Positions 42,873-52,871 of a DNA stretch of 64,000 nt are shown in pieces. Origin of the DNA: Facklamia lactis (GTDB taxonomy: Bacteria; Bacillota; Bacilli; Lactobacillales; Aerococcaceae); the NCBI RefSeq assembly GCF_015863205.1, contig NZ_JACBXQ010000002.1, positions 124,001-188,000 on the forward strand, given 5' to 3'. Under the pieces are notes generated by a model. That model was given only the letters and a program-made list of their open reading frames with translations. It had not been told where the DNA came from and did no database searches. The translations under genes and the position numbers were made by a program. Position 1 is the first letter of the stretch. Every line of letters begins with the position of its first letter.

Positions 42873-43271
42873 ATGACAAAACAAAAGAAAAAGAATCATT
42901 TAGGTCAAGGCTTAATTACTGGCTTAGTCTTAGGCGTAATTGGTGGACTCATGAATGCTAAACGTCCTGGCTATCAAACAAGAAGCCTATTAAAAGAAAA
43001 AATTGATGTCGCAACTGAAGATGTACATGATGTTCGATTTAAAGTAGACAACCTCAGCCAAGCAGTCCAACATCTCTCTAATGAAGGTATTCATAGTCTG
43101 AACACAGCCACTGAGGCGATCGAAGAAACCATTAGGCATTTCAAAGAAGAAACAAGTCCTCGCTTAAGAAGAGTCCAAGATAAAGCGAATACTTTACAAA
43201 CTCATGTTGAAGAAGAGTCTATTACCCTCCAGCAGCTATCTCCTTCTCAAAATGAAAAAATAGATGCATAA
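42873..43271 (+). CDS. YtxH-like (YhaH-like) membrane-anchored protein
   Basis: 132 residues with basic N-terminus, a Gly/Leu span (LGQGLITGLVLGVIGGLMNAKRPG) and long amphipathic helices afterwards (KVDNLSQAVQHLSNEGIHSLNTATEAIEETI). This is the YtxH layout, matching B. subtilis YhaH in position between hit and prsA. ATG 42873 chosen (spacing six from AAGGTG); a GTG at 42864 overlaps that site. Confidence 0.78.
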   Translation: MTKQKKKNHLGQGLITGLVLGVIGGLMNAKRPGYQTRSLLKEKIDVATEDVHDVRFKVDNLSQAVQHLSNEGIHSLNTATEAIEETIRHFKEETSPRLRRVQDKANTLQTHVEEESITLQQLSPSQNEKIDA

Positions 43272-43387
43272 AATAAGATCTTTTCGGTAATTTTTAACTA
43301 TATACTACCCTATTTTGAGTATTTAATGTTAAGATAAGATCATGCTATTAAGCAAATTATTGAGAACTTTAGGAGTGAATAATTTTT

Positions 43388-44425
43388 ATGAAGAAATCTA
43401 TTCGCACATGGTTATTAACCGCAGCGAGCCTAGCGATTGTATCAGTACCGACTATTACTCAAGTCTCTGCACAAGAAGGTACTATCGCCACTATAGGTGA
43501 AACAGAATTAACAGCCGAAGATCTATACCAAGAAATGAAAGAACAGTATGGAGAAGTGGCTCTTCGTTCAAAAATCATTGAAGCTGTATTAGAAGAGAAT
43601 GTAAAAGACCCTGAAGCTGCGCGTAAAAACGCAACGGAAGAAGTTCAAAAACAAATTAAAGAACTGGGTGGAGAAGAAGTTTTCCAACAATTTCTATCTT
43701 ATCAAAGTTTAGGAACGGTTGAACAGTACGAATATCAATTGTATATCCGTAATATGCTACAAGAAGTTGTAGAAGGAAAACTCGATTTATCTGATGAAGC
43801 AATCAAAAACTACTATGAAAATGACTACCAACCAATGATGGAGGCTCAACATATCTTAGTTGATACCGAAGAAGAAGCAAAAGAAGCCATCCAACGAATT
43901 AATGATGGGGAGGAATTTGACGCTGTCGCACAAGAAGTTTCAAAAGACTCTACTGCTCAAAACGGCGGCCTCTTAACACCATTTTCTACAGGACAAATGG
44001 TCCCTGAATTCGAAGAAGCCGTTAAGTCTCTCGATAATGGTGAAATGACTAAAGAACCTGTTAAATCTGAATTTGGTTTCCATGTCATTAAAGCAATTAA
44101 TAATGGTGAGAAAAAATCATTAGAAGAAAATCGTGATGAAATTGTTGAATTATATAAACAAAGCAAATATGAAGATTCTGATTTCACTTATGGAATCGTT
44201 GGAGAACTCATTAAGCAATCCAAGATTGAAATCCAAGATGAAGATCTAAAAGGAGCTGTTGATGACTTAATCGCTCTAGCTGACCAGCAAGCAGAAGGTG
44301 GTTCTGAAGATGAAGGTGCTAGCACAGATGAAGAAGCCTCAACTGAGACCCCAACAGAAGAAACAACTACTGAAGATACAGCTGAAAATGCGGAAGAAGA
44401 AACAACAGCTGAAGTAGCTGAATAA
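43388..44425 (+). CDS. prsA: PrsA-type peptidyl-prolyl cis-trans isomerase, apparently not lipidated
   Basis: 345 residues, extracytoplasmic folding factor. The N-terminus (MKKSIRTWLLTAASLAIVSV, ending QVSAQEG) is a SPase I signal, not a lipobox; the protein contains no cysteine at all. The parvulin domain runs about 150-245 (EAQHILVDTEEEAKEAI, GGLLTPFSTGQMVPEFEEA, SEFGFHVIKAIN). A 60-residue Glu/Thr-rich acidic tail closes the protein. PrsA of Bacillus and most Lactobacillales is a lipoprotein, so this one should be released or held in the wall by another means. Confidence 0.9.
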   Translation: MKKSIRTWLLTAASLAIVSVPTITQVSAQEGTIATIGETELTAEDLYQEMKEQYGEVALRSKIIEAVLEENVKDPEAARKNATEEVQKQIKELGGEEVFQQFLSYQSLGTVEQYEYQLYIRNMLQEVVEGKLDLSDEAIKNYYENDYQPMMEAQHILVDTEEEAKEAIQRINDGEEFDAVAQEVSKDSTAQNGGLLTPFSTGQMVPEFEEAVKSLDNGEMTKEPVKSEFGFHVIKAINNGEKKSLEENRDEIVELYKQSKYEDSDFTYGIVGELIKQSKIEIQDEDLKGAVDDLIALADQQAEGGSEDEGASTDEEASTETPTEETTTEDTAENAEEETTAEVAE

Positions 44426-44432
44426 CAACTTT

Positions 44433-44467
44433 AAAAGCCTCTCAATGATGATTGAGAGGCTTTTTTC
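44433..44467. terminator. Bidirectional terminator between prsA and the SRPBCC gene
   Basis: 14-bp stem AAAAGCCTCTCAAT / ATTGAGAGGCTTTT with a 4-base loop and T6 on the plus strand. Confidence 0.9.
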
Positions 44468-45102
44468 TATAATTCCAATTCATGACTCTGTTGGTCCTTA
44501 ATTAAACTTGTGATTTCCTGGTCTAGAGATATTTTCAATTCATTTGAATCCGAATCTTTCTCACCTGTTAAAAGAAAATGTTCTAAATTATTGAGCATGA
44601 CCAACCATTCCGAAACAACATTTGCTTCAGCCGTTTCTGTGTCCGCAAACCAATATTCTAGAATAAAGGCTGCTTGATCAGGGGTAGAATCCTCTAAACG
44701 GATAGATACCATATCCTGTCCCCAAAGGAATGAAAGTAAATGATTTTCTTCAACGTCCATTAACAAAATGTCATGCTCATTTTCAGATAATTGGACCTTC
44801 ATTTTTCCTCCAGTTTGACAATTAACCATTTTTATTTGTTCTTGCCATAACGTTAAGTATTGATTATCCGTCAAATATTGCCAAATCTTCTCTCGCTTAG
44901 CTTCAATGATTCCTTCAAAGACAAGATTAAACCCAATATCTGTCTTCACATCCATTTCATCATGACTACAACCGCAACTACCACCACAGCCACAAGAATG
45001 TTGAGGCGACATATACTCAGGTTCAATAGCCTCGAGTCTCTCTTTAGCATTATTAATTTGATCTGCATCAGAAAAATATTTCTCATCTTGATTTTCAGCC
45101 AT
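44467..45102 (-). CDS. SRPBCC-fold protein with an N-terminal Cys-rich motif
   Basis: 211 residues. Residues about 35-47 read SCGCGGSCGCSHD, four cysteines in CxC pairs. From residue 55 on the sequence has the START/SRPBCC (AHSA1-like) pattern: FEGIIEAKREKIWQYLTDNQYLTLWQEQIKM, LSFLWGQDMVSIRLED, and a long C-terminal helix. Such proteins bind hydrophobic ligands or Hsp90-type partners; the Cys motif suggests metal or sulfur-cluster handling. Encoded just before yhaM with AAAGGAGG. I cannot tell the ligand. Confidence 0.75.
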   Translation of the reverse strand: MAENQDEKYFSDADQINNAKERLEAIEPEYMSPQHSCGCGGSCGCSHDEMDVKTDIGFNLVFEGIIEAKREKIWQYLTDNQYLTLWQEQIKMVNCQTGGKMKVQLSENEHDILLMDVEENHLLSFLWGQDMVSIRLEDSTPDQAAFILEYWFADTETAEANVVSEWLVMLNNLEHFLLTGEKDSDSNELKISLDQEITSLIKDQQSHELEL

Positions 45103-45113
45103 ATCGTCCTCCT

Positions 45114-46058
45114 TTATTTGAATGTTGGTTTATAAAACGCGCGACGATCCAACGGAAAAATTTGTGCACTTTCTTGTCCTGGCTCTGTTTTTTCTAAGAC
45201 AGATGCAATCATATTAATATTAGCATCCATATTATCAATTTGATGCAATATCTCAGCTTCTAATAATTTAGGCATCACGGGACTACCATATTCAAGCTTT
45301 CCATGATGAGCTAAAACAACATGTTTCAATAAGATAACTGACTCCTGCTCATTATCGATCCCAATCTCACGACAAGCTTGATCAATCATTTCAGATATAA
45401 TCACAATATGGCCAAGCATTTTACCTTTAAACGTATACTCAGTCGAAATAGGTCCTGAGAGTTCAATCGTTTTTCCAATATCATGAAGTAAGAGTCCACC
45501 AATCAATAAGCTCGGATTTAACTGAGGATAGATTTCAATCATCGCTCTAGCAATTTTTAACATCGAAACAGTATGATAACTCAATCCCCCGGCCATAGCA
45601 TGATGATGACGTTTGGCAGCAGGATATGAAAAAAACTTTTCTTCATTTTGGCTCAGTATTTTGCGAACAATCCTTGCAATGTTTGGTTCGTGAATTTCAA
45701 AAAGAGCATCATTAATTTCTTCTTGAATATCTTCAATTTTCATTTCGATTCTTTCCACATAAAGAGTCGGATCATTAGGTTCGCCTGCCTCAGCTAACCT
45801 TAATGCTTTAATTTTCACTTGAGGGGTTCCCTGATAATTATCTCGCTCTCCTCGTAAAAAAGCCACTTTTCCTACCTGAAACGTTGCAATTTCTTCTTCA
45901 GTTGCCGACCAATACATTCCATCCATTGAACCAGAACGGTCTTGAAATCGAAAGGCAATAAAAGGATTCCCATTTCTTGCGGTTCTTAAATCTGCTCCTT
46001 TAATTAAAACATAGATCCCAAATTCTTCTCCCTCTTTAACATCATACAATAAAGTCAC
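45114..46058 (-). CDS. yhaM: 3'-5' exoribonuclease YhaM
   Basis: 314 residues: OB-fold at the N-terminus (GADLRTARNGNPFIAFRFQDRSGSMDGMYWSAT) and an HD-domain nuclease with HHHAMAGGLSYHTVSMLKIARAM, LLIGGLLLHDIGKTIEL and VVLAHHGKLEYGSPVMP. Degrades RNA and DNA ends; associated with mRNA 3'-end trimming in streptococci. GTG start at 46058 overlaps the TAG of yhaN by one base (TAGTG). Third gene of the yhaO-yhaN-yhaM set. Confidence 0.93.
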   Translation of the reverse strand: MTLLYDVKEGEEFGIYVLIKGADLRTARNGNPFIAFRFQDRSGSMDGMYWSATEEEIATFQVGKVAFLRGERDNYQGTPQVKIKALRLAEAGEPNDPTLYVERIEMKIEDIQEEINDALFEIHEPNIARIVRKILSQNEEKFFSYPAAKRHHHAMAGGLSYHTVSMLKIARAMIEIYPQLNPSLLIGGLLLHDIGKTIELSGPISTEYTFKGKMLGHIVIISEMIDQACREIGIDNEQESVILLKHVVLAHHGKLEYGSPVMPKLLEAEILHQIDNMDANINMIASVLEKTEPGQESAQIFPLDRRAFYKPTFK

Positions 46059-48910
46059 TATTCTTTACCCTCCTTCTTATCAATTATTTCTGAATGGTGG
46101 TCCTCATTTTGCTCAGAATATAAATCAAGATTAATTGTTTCTTGTTTGCTTCCAAAAGTTTCTTGAGCTTGAAGATCAAATGTAAAGAATAGGACCTGAT
46201 GATCTTCTGATATCTTCTCAATTACATGATACATACTAGTTTTTCTAATCTCATCAAAATTTACAAAAGCATCATCAATCATGATCGGCATCGAAACCAT
46301 ACTCGAAGCATTTGCAATAAATGCTAATCTTAAAGCGACATACAATTGTTCAAGAGTCCCTTGCGATAGTTCGTGAGGTTCAAATAGTAAATCAGAAAAT
46401 TGTCGTACCTTCATACCCGTTTTATTAAGTTTGATCTGAGTATAACGTCCATAAGTCAAAAGGCTGAAAATCTCATTTGCCATTTTATTCATCTCAGGAA
46501 TCGGATTATCCATCCCTTGTCTTAACGTTTGATAAATTAAATCAGTCGCTATCTTTTTACGTCCCCATTCTTGAATCAAATCTAAAATTTGAGCACGCTT
46601 ATTTTCTAACTCTTGATTTAATCCTTGATATGAACCATCTTGTTCTAATTGCTTAATAGCAACTTCAAGATTCGCTCGTTGATGATGATGAGGCTGTAAT
46701 CGATTCTTATTCATTATGAGATCATTCTGAAGTTGATTGTATTCATGATTCAACTTTTGGCTACTTTTCACTAAGGCAAGCTCTTCTTCATACCCTACCA
46801 TTTGCTCCGCATATAGGGTTCGCTTTTCCTTTAGTTGTTCAATTTGCTGATTAAATTGTACCTTTTGTCTAAAGTCAATTTCATCAAAAGAATTAGTTGC
46901 TTGATAAATATTTTCAACAAGTGCTTGTTTTTCTTTAATATTCGCTTCTTGACTCGCAATGATCTCTTTTGCATTATCAATTCGCTCTTCCATTGCTTTT
47001 CCTCGCTCAAACTGTCGAGCAAGGCTAACTTCCGTTTCTTCTACATGCCGTATTAGCGCTCTAACCTCTTGATTATCACTAAATGGAAATCTTTCCAATA
47101 AAGGAGCCAGACTATTTCGCCATTTACTTATTTCAAATGTTAAATCATTGCGCTCATCTTCATATTGACTTCTGATTTTCTCTGCTTCAAAGTACTGCTT
47201 TACAGGATTCGATTTGATGATGAGCTCAGCATCTGCTGTTGGATAAAACCCAAGCGAGACTAACCATCTTTGTTGGTGCTGCCGCTGTTTCTCTAATTCA
47301 GTTGCCACCGTTCTTAAACTAGCCTCACGCTGATTGATATCTTGACCTAAGGACTGACTTCTTTCTTGATACTGGCTATCTTTATCCTTAAGCTCATTCA
47401 TCTTATTTAAAACCGGACTATTAGCAAATTCATATCGGTGCTTTCGATGTTCGATTGCAATATAGAAAACGCTTAAAAGGCCAATTACCAATAAAGTAAT
47501 CGCCAACCAACGATAAATAGCTGTACTTTGATATAGATAATGATGAGTAGCAATTGAAAGTCCTAAAATCACAAAAATAAAACCTAAAAAATAATGTTTA
47601 AGGCTCGTCGCTTGCATTAACTGTGCCTCTTCATTCATTCTTTGACTTTCTAATTTCGCATATTGCTGTCTTACTGTAGCAGAGTAAGCTTGTAATTCTC
47701 GTCGTTGATCTAAAAAAACCTTCCTTTGCTCTTGCAGAGAATCTTGTTGTCCTCTCAAATCATCTATTTGAGCTTGAATGGCATGCCCTTGTTCAATTTC
47801 TTGCTCAAAGTTTACCGTTTCCACTATTTTTTCAGGATAAAATTGCCCTTCACGTGCAATATTCGCCATTAAATTAGATTGTTCTTGAATTCGTTCAATT
47901 ACATGCTCTAATCTTAATTGTACATCTTTGATATGCTCTGTATCACTTATCCATTTTCGACGTTCAGAAATATGATTACGAGACCAATTTAAACGTGTTA
48001 AGGAGCTCATTTCCGAATTTAAATTTCGAATTCGCTCTTCCATCTGGGTGATTAATTTCTGGCTTTCTGCTTGCGAATGAAGCGCATCATCTAATTGTTG
48101 GGGAGCCTCTTTGTCCATATTCGTATAGACTAATCGCTCTAATTCTCTCTGTGCAGCTTGATCTTTTTGATAAACTTCATAACGGTCAATCAGTTTGTCT
48201 AAGCGTCTAATTTTACTTTCAATTTCCGAAATATTCTGGTTTAATTCCTCAATTGTTTCAATCTCATCTTGCTGTTCAGCGATTAACGCATCATAGCGAG
48301 CCATATCACCTTTCAAGCGCTCTAAAGCTTGGGATAAGTGATCATATTCATTGAGCAATTGATTTAGTTGTGGTTTTTTCCCTTTGGCTTTATAAATTTG
48401 ATCTGCATCTTTCTCAAGTTGCTTCGCTACGTTTAAAAATTTATCGCTTCCCACTGTCCCAATTGATAGGAAATAATCGCCTAACCTCTCAGAATCAATA
48501 TTACTTAACTCTTGTAAATTACGGAGTGAAAAAGCATAAAAACTATCAAAAAGATTCTCGTCTAATCCTCCTAATATCAAATCTAAGCTATTCTCTTCTA
48601 ATTGGTTACCGTCATTATCGGTAATATAGACTCCATTTGCAGTTCTTTCAACCCATACATCTCCGAATACAGTATCTGTAAGTAAGATTCTTCCTCCATA
48701 ATTATCCGTATGTCTTGGTTCATAGCGATTCAATTGGTTAACTCGACGGTGCTTTGATGGAAAACCGAATAAAATACTCCTAACAAAAGACTGAAGTGTG
48801 GATTTTCCAGCTTCATTTTGTCCATAGATTAATTGCATCTTATCATTAAAATCAAAACGTTGGTTGACCCACTTACCATATCCATAAATGTCAAGTGTCT
48901 TAATTTTCAT
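46058..48910 (-). CDS. yhaN: YhaN-type AAA ATPase (SbcC/Rad50-like) with membrane segments
   Basis: About 950 residues. N-terminal ATPase half with Walker A YGQNEAGKSTL and RSILFGFPSKHRR, a very long coiled-coil centre, and a C-terminal half with the signature LSQGTLEQLYVALRLAFI and Walker B PIMIDDAFVNFDEIR. Two adjacent membrane spans (about 430-480) interrupt the coiled coil. It pairs with the Mre11-like nuclease YhaO, in the manner of SbcCD. Start ATG 48910 overlaps the end of yhaO by 11 bases. Confidence 0.92.
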   Translation of the reverse strand: MKIKTLDIYGYGKWVNQRFDFNDKMQLIYGQNEAGKSTLQSFVRSILFGFPSKHRRVNQLNRYEPRHTDNYGGRILLTDTVFGDVWVERTANGVYITDNDGNQLEENSLDLILGGLDENLFDSFYAFSLRNLQELSNIDSERLGDYFLSIGTVGSDKFLNVAKQLEKDADQIYKAKGKKPQLNQLLNEYDHLSQALERLKGDMARYDALIAEQQDEIETIEELNQNISEIESKIRRLDKLIDRYEVYQKDQAAQRELERLVYTNMDKEAPQQLDDALHSQAESQKLITQMEERIRNLNSEMSSLTRLNWSRNHISERRKWISDTEHIKDVQLRLEHVIERIQEQSNLMANIAREGQFYPEKIVETVNFEQEIEQGHAIQAQIDDLRGQQDSLQEQRKVFLDQRRELQAYSATVRQQYAKLESQRMNEEAQLMQATSLKHYFLGFIFVILGLSIATHHYLYQSTAIYRWLAITLLVIGLLSVFYIAIEHRKHRYEFANSPVLNKMNELKDKDSQYQERSQSLGQDINQREASLRTVATELEKQRQHQQRWLVSLGFYPTADAELIIKSNPVKQYFEAEKIRSQYEDERNDLTFEISKWRNSLAPLLERFPFSDNQEVRALIRHVEETEVSLARQFERGKAMEERIDNAKEIIASQEANIKEKQALVENIYQATNSFDEIDFRQKVQFNQQIEQLKEKRTLYAEQMVGYEEELALVKSSQKLNHEYNQLQNDLIMNKNRLQPHHHQRANLEVAIKQLEQDGSYQGLNQELENKRAQILDLIQEWGRKKIATDLIYQTLRQGMDNPIPEMNKMANEIFSLLTYGRYTQIKLNKTGMKVRQFSDLLFEPHELSQGTLEQLYVALRLAFIANASSMVSMPIMIDDAFVNFDEIRKTSMYHVIEKISEDHQVLFFTFDLQAQETFGSKQETINLDLYSEQNEDHHSEIIDKKEGKE

Positions 48911-50171
48911 CCATCTCGGCCTCCTTAAACTCAAAGCCAATCGCTTGAATCATTAATTCTTGGGCAGAATGAACGATATCTTGCTTTAATGAACTATCAT
49001 TTTCTAAATCAGGAAGCCACTTACGAATTAATGGATGATCCCATAAATCTTGCATAGTTTCCGAATAAGCAGACCCCTCCTGCACATTCTGACAAGCATT
49101 TTGAAAGCTCATTTTTAATCTTTGATCATATTCAAACGCTTCTAAACGCATTTGCCGCTCTAAACAAATACGGATAACGACTACAAAAGAATCTTCAGAT
49201 TGTGGTTCTGGTAAAACTGAATCTAATTCTCCTGCTTCTATCTGTTCTTGTAACGCAATGGGTAATCGTTGAGCATTAGTCAACGTCAAGCTAATAATCT
49301 GAGAAGGTAATCCCAAATCTACCTCTTTCTGATAAGTTTCAACCAAGTTATTAATCGATTCAACTAGATCATTAGCTTGCCAATCTTCTTGGCAATCAAT
49401 CATTTCGTTTCGCCAAATAACAGACGCTAAAGAAACAAATTTTAATTGTGGCGGGCGATTCAATTCCAATGACACTATATAGGCTCCTTTATCTCCCACT
49501 TCTAAACGGTTACGCCCTTGGGGAGTTCCTGAATATCGAATAGGAGGTGCCTCATTTAATAATACATCTTGATGAATATGACCTAATGCCCAATAATCGT
49601 AATCTTTATTGATCATCTCCGAAATAGCAAAAGGAGCATAATGACCTGCCAGAGATTCCATTCCCTCTTCTGAACCATGATAAAGGCCTATTACATAGTC
49701 AGTTTCTTTTGGATTGCGAGGGAACTCTCTAACTTTCCGCTCGTGAATCCAGCGATTTTGATAAGAAAAACCATAAAAGCGCCCCGTCGTCTTATCTTTA
49801 AAATTGATGTCAACATAATCAATCTTTTGATTGGTAAACACAAATACATTTTCGGGATACTGCATTGGCATTCGTTGATTCTCTAAATAGTCATGATTCC
49901 CATGACAAATAACAACTGGGATACTCGCTTCATTCAAGCGTTTTAATTGTTTAACAAAAAAATGCTGAGCATATATCGTTTGTCTCTGTGTATCATATAT
50001 ATCCCCTACTATGATAACTGCATCTAATTGCTCTTTTATAGCGATAGACACTGCATCTTGAAACGCTTTAAATGGGGCCTGGATCAAAATCTCTTGCAGT
50101 TGTGGATAATCTTTCTGCATTCCAACAAAAGGACTGTCTAAATGTAAGTCAGATATATGCATAAAACGCAT
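48900..50171 (-). CDS. yhaO: YhaO-type DNA repair exonuclease (Mre11/SbcD-like)
   Basis: 423 residues; calcineurin-like phosphoesterase with HISDLHLDSPF, IIVGDIYDTQ, ICHGNHDYLE, GLYHGSEEGM and ALGHIHQD in the correct order for two-metal nucleases. C-terminal capping part about 290-423. Partner of the ATPase YhaN. Start ATG 50171 after AAAGGAG; the frame is open upstream to 50213 but without a ribosome site. Confidence 0.93.
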   Translation of the reverse strand: MRFMHISDLHLDSPFVGMQKDYPQLQEILIQAPFKAFQDAVSIAIKEQLDAVIIVGDIYDTQRQTIYAQHFFVKQLKRLNEASIPVVICHGNHDYLENQRMPMQYPENVFVFTNQKIDYVDINFKDKTTGRFYGFSYQNRWIHERKVREFPRNPKETDYVIGLYHGSEEGMESLAGHYAPFAISEMINKDYDYWALGHIHQDVLLNEAPPIRYSGTPQGRNRLEVGDKGAYIVSLELNRPPQLKFVSLASVIWRNEMIDCQEDWQANDLVESINNLVETYQKEVDLGLPSQIISLTLTNAQRLPIALQEQIEAGELDSVLPEPQSEDSFVVVIRICLERQMRLEAFEYDQRLKMSFQNACQNVQEGSAYSETMQDLWDHPLIRKWLPDLENDSSLKQDIVHSAQELMIQAIGFEFKEAEMDEN

Positions 50172-50197
50172 AGAATTCTCCTTTCTAACAATAATCA

Positions 50198-50288
50198 TCA
50201 ATTCATTTGGCAAGTGATAAAAAGCAACCGAAAGCCAGATCGATCACCAGTTAAATCGACAGACTTTCAGTTGCCATCCGATAGACAA
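50198..50288 (-). terminator. Terminator of the YlbF-like gene
   Basis: Long imperfect hairpin with arms beginning GCAACTGAAAG / CTTTCGGTTGC (G-U pairs), followed on the minus strand by TTTTTATC. Confidence 0.7.
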
Positions 50289-50290
50289 GT

Positions 50291-50635
50291 CTATTCTGTT
50301 GGAGCTTGATAAATTTCTTGAATCGGTTTGGTTATAATTTGATTAATGTCTTCCACTAATAAACTCAACTGTTGTTCATTATCCATTAATTTCTTAATGG
50401 CAGAATTTTCAACAACTTTTGAATATAACGATTGAACCGCTTTTATCTTATCTTCACTAGGTTCCTCTGATAACTGCTGGAGCTCAAAAGTAGCTGTTTG
50501 AAACTCTTGAAATAAAGCATACGTTGCCTCATCGGATCGAATTTCTTCCATTGCCTCTTTCACTTGAATATAGGCAGGAAATGTTCTTAGTTCTCGTTCT
50601 AATTGATTCGCTGTATCATAAATATTTGAATTCAT
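50291..50635 (-). CDS. YlbF/YmcA family protein (YheA-like)
   Basis: 114 residues, all-helical: ANQLERELRTFPAYIQVKEAMEEIRSDEATYALFQEFQTATFELQQL and a second helical pair; this is the YlbF/YmcA/YheA family. In Bacillus YlbF and YmcA with YaaT form an RNase Y-associated complex; the YheA branch is without clear function. Located next to yhaO and a penicillin-binding protein gene, as in Listeria and Bacillus. GAGG site before the ATG. Confidence 0.88.
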   Translation of the reverse strand: MNSNIYDTANQLERELRTFPAYIQVKEAMEEIRSDEATYALFQEFQTATFELQQLSEEPSEDKIKAVQSLYSKVVENSAIKKLMDNEQQLSLLVEDINQIITKPIQEIYQAPTE

Positions 50636-50741
50636 ATTAACCTCTTTTCTGTATCCTTATCTTATCAATTCAAAGCTATTTTTTCAATCAATCCCTTTTA
50701 ATTAATATTAATATTTAAACAAATTGACAAAAACTTTGTCA

Positions 50742-52871
50742 TTAAAAACTTTGTAAAAAATCAGATAATTTTCGTCCCCAATCGCCTGCTATTTCTTTAG
50801 CATCTTGAAACCATTGATGACTATTCTGATTGATATCTTCTCCTAACTTTCTAACAAATTTTCCCATTTGATCTAACCAAGCTGTAGAAGCCACGGAATT
50901 ACTGTCTTCTTCCATCTGTGAGGCATAAGTAACTTCAAATGGTGTTTGCGGAGAATTTGCAATTAGATAAGTTGTTTGACTCTTAAATAGCTGACCTAAT
51001 CCTTCAGGCATAATTTCATCTAAATTTCCACTTTCAACATCATCAAGCCCCACCCATGTTGCAATGGCAAAATCAGGAGTATAGCCCACCATCCATCGGT
51101 CTCTCGTTTGAGAAGATCCATCAAACACTTCCGTCGATCCTGTCTTCCCAGCTATTAGACCATTATCTGGACCCGCGCCATAACCCGTTCCATATCCACC
51201 ATAAGTATCTAACATCATACTCGTCATATCCGCTGCAATATTTTTGGTCATAATCAAATGTCTGGCAGGTCGTTCATTCTCATATACCACTTTTCCTGAT
51301 GCATCTTCAATACGACGAATAAAATAAGAATCTTGTCGAATTCCCTCATTTGCAAACGCAGCATAGGATGACGCCATTTGAACAGGAGAAACGCCTGTAG
51401 AGAAAGCTCCCAAGGCTAATGTCAACTGCATGTCTTGCTTAGGAACTTTAATACCAAATTGTCGTAATTTTTCAACGGCAACATCAATTCCAAGCTGATC
51501 TAGCAAATAAACGGCGGAAGTATTTTTACTCTGAGCCAAGGCATAATACAAAGGAACTTCCCCAGAAGGTTCCGTATAATGATTATAGTTTTCTGGCATA
51601 TAATCATCTGGTCCATAGGCTTTCACTACATCCGGGACCATAGAATGCATATGAAGCCCCTCTTCTAAAGCTGGTAAATACACGGCTAAAGGTTTAATAA
51701 TCGAACCGGGCGCTCGATACATATCTGTTGCTCGATTAAATCCACGATAAATATATTCTCCCCTTCCACCATAGACAGCCATAATTCCACCACTTTCAGA
51801 ATCAACGACGGCACTCGCACTCTGAACAATCGGCAGATCTTCTCCACCATCATTAAATAAATAATCATTTTCTGCATAGGATGAATCTAAACTATTCTGA
51901 GCACCCTGATCTAAATTCGTATACACAGTATATCCCTTAGACATTAAGTCATCTTCGGGGATATCTGTAACTTTAGTCGCTTCATTAATTACTGCATCGA
52001 AATAATGAGGATATTCATGTCCGCTATTTGCTGGAATATACGCATCATAAAGTGCTATTCCATTATTTTTAATCTCTTCTGCAGTATTAAAAGAGATAAC
52101 TCCTTCTTTAGTTAATAAGTCTGCAATAACATTCCGACGATCAATTGCCGCATCATAGTCATCAATCGGATTAAAAATAGATGGACCCTTAAGCATTCCC
52201 GTTAAGATCATACTTTGATTCCAGTCTAATTGATTTGCATACACACCAAAATATTTTAACGAGGCATCTTCAATTCCCCAAACTCCATTACCAAAATAAG
52301 CATTATTAAGATACATTTCTAGAATTTGGTCTTTATCGTAAACTTTCTCAATCTCTAGAGCAAGAAAAAGTTCTTTTAATTTACGTTGGAGCGTTTGATC
52401 AGCAGAAAGAAAAGCATTCTTGGCTAACTGTTGGGTAAGCGTAGACCCACCCCCACCGGAGGTATCACGATTAATTAACAATCGAACTATCGCCCGACCA
52501 ATCCCCATTGTATCAAACCCGTTATGCTCATAAAATCTTTTGTCTTCTGTGTAAATCACAGTATCTTGCATTTCTTGTGATATTTGATCTAAGGGCACAT
52601 AGTTACCTTTTTGAGCTAATAATGTTCCGGCTGTTTGATCATATCGATCATAAATAGTTGTCTGATTCTGTAAAGCATTTTGAAGCGTATCAACATTTGT
52701 CATTTTAGCTAGCAATACTAAATATGATGATAAGAATAAAGATAGACTCAAACCAATAAATATTAACCATTTCCAACCTCGATAATAGCGCCAAAGGTTC
52801 TTAAATCCTTGCCAATACCGATGTTTTCTGGAGTCTGATGTTTCTTGTGTACTTTTTTTCTTGAAATTCAT
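50742..52871 (-). CDS. Class A penicillin-binding protein (bifunctional transglycosylase/transpeptidase)
   Basis: 709 residues. Basic cytoplasmic tail, one membrane anchor (about 34-55), transglycosylase domain with EDKRFYEHNG (109-118), GGGGSTLTQQLAKN and EKVYDKDQILEMYLNNAYFG, then the transpeptidase domain with SIIKP (SxxK), SKNTS (SxN) and KTGST. Polymerises and crosslinks peptidoglycan outside the membrane. The C-terminus is short with an acidic and Gln-rich tail. The PBP1A/PbpF-type subgroup cannot be fixed, so no symbol is given. Confidence 0.94.
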   Translation of the reverse strand: MNFKKKSTQETSDSRKHRYWQGFKNLWRYYRGWKWLIFIGLSLSLFLSSYLVLLAKMTNVDTLQNALQNQTTIYDRYDQTAGTLLAQKGNYVPLDQISQEMQDTVIYTEDKRFYEHNGFDTMGIGRAIVRLLINRDTSGGGGSTLTQQLAKNAFLSADQTLQRKLKELFLALEIEKVYDKDQILEMYLNNAYFGNGVWGIEDASLKYFGVYANQLDWNQSMILTGMLKGPSIFNPIDDYDAAIDRRNVIADLLTKEGVISFNTAEEIKNNGIALYDAYIPANSGHEYPHYFDAVINEATKVTDIPEDDLMSKGYTVYTNLDQGAQNSLDSSYAENDYLFNDGGEDLPIVQSASAVVDSESGGIMAVYGGRGEYIYRGFNRATDMYRAPGSIIKPLAVYLPALEEGLHMHSMVPDVVKAYGPDDYMPENYNHYTEPSGEVPLYYALAQSKNTSAVYLLDQLGIDVAVEKLRQFGIKVPKQDMQLTLALGAFSTGVSPVQMASSYAAFANEGIRQDSYFIRRIEDASGKVVYENERPARHLIMTKNIAADMTSMMLDTYGGYGTGYGAGPDNGLIAGKTGSTEVFDGSSQTRDRWMVGYTPDFAIATWVGLDDVESGNLDEIMPEGLGQLFKSQTTYLIANSPQTPFEVTYASQMEEDSNSVASTAWLDQMGKFVRKLGEDINQNSHQWFQDAKEIAGDWGRKLSDFLQSF

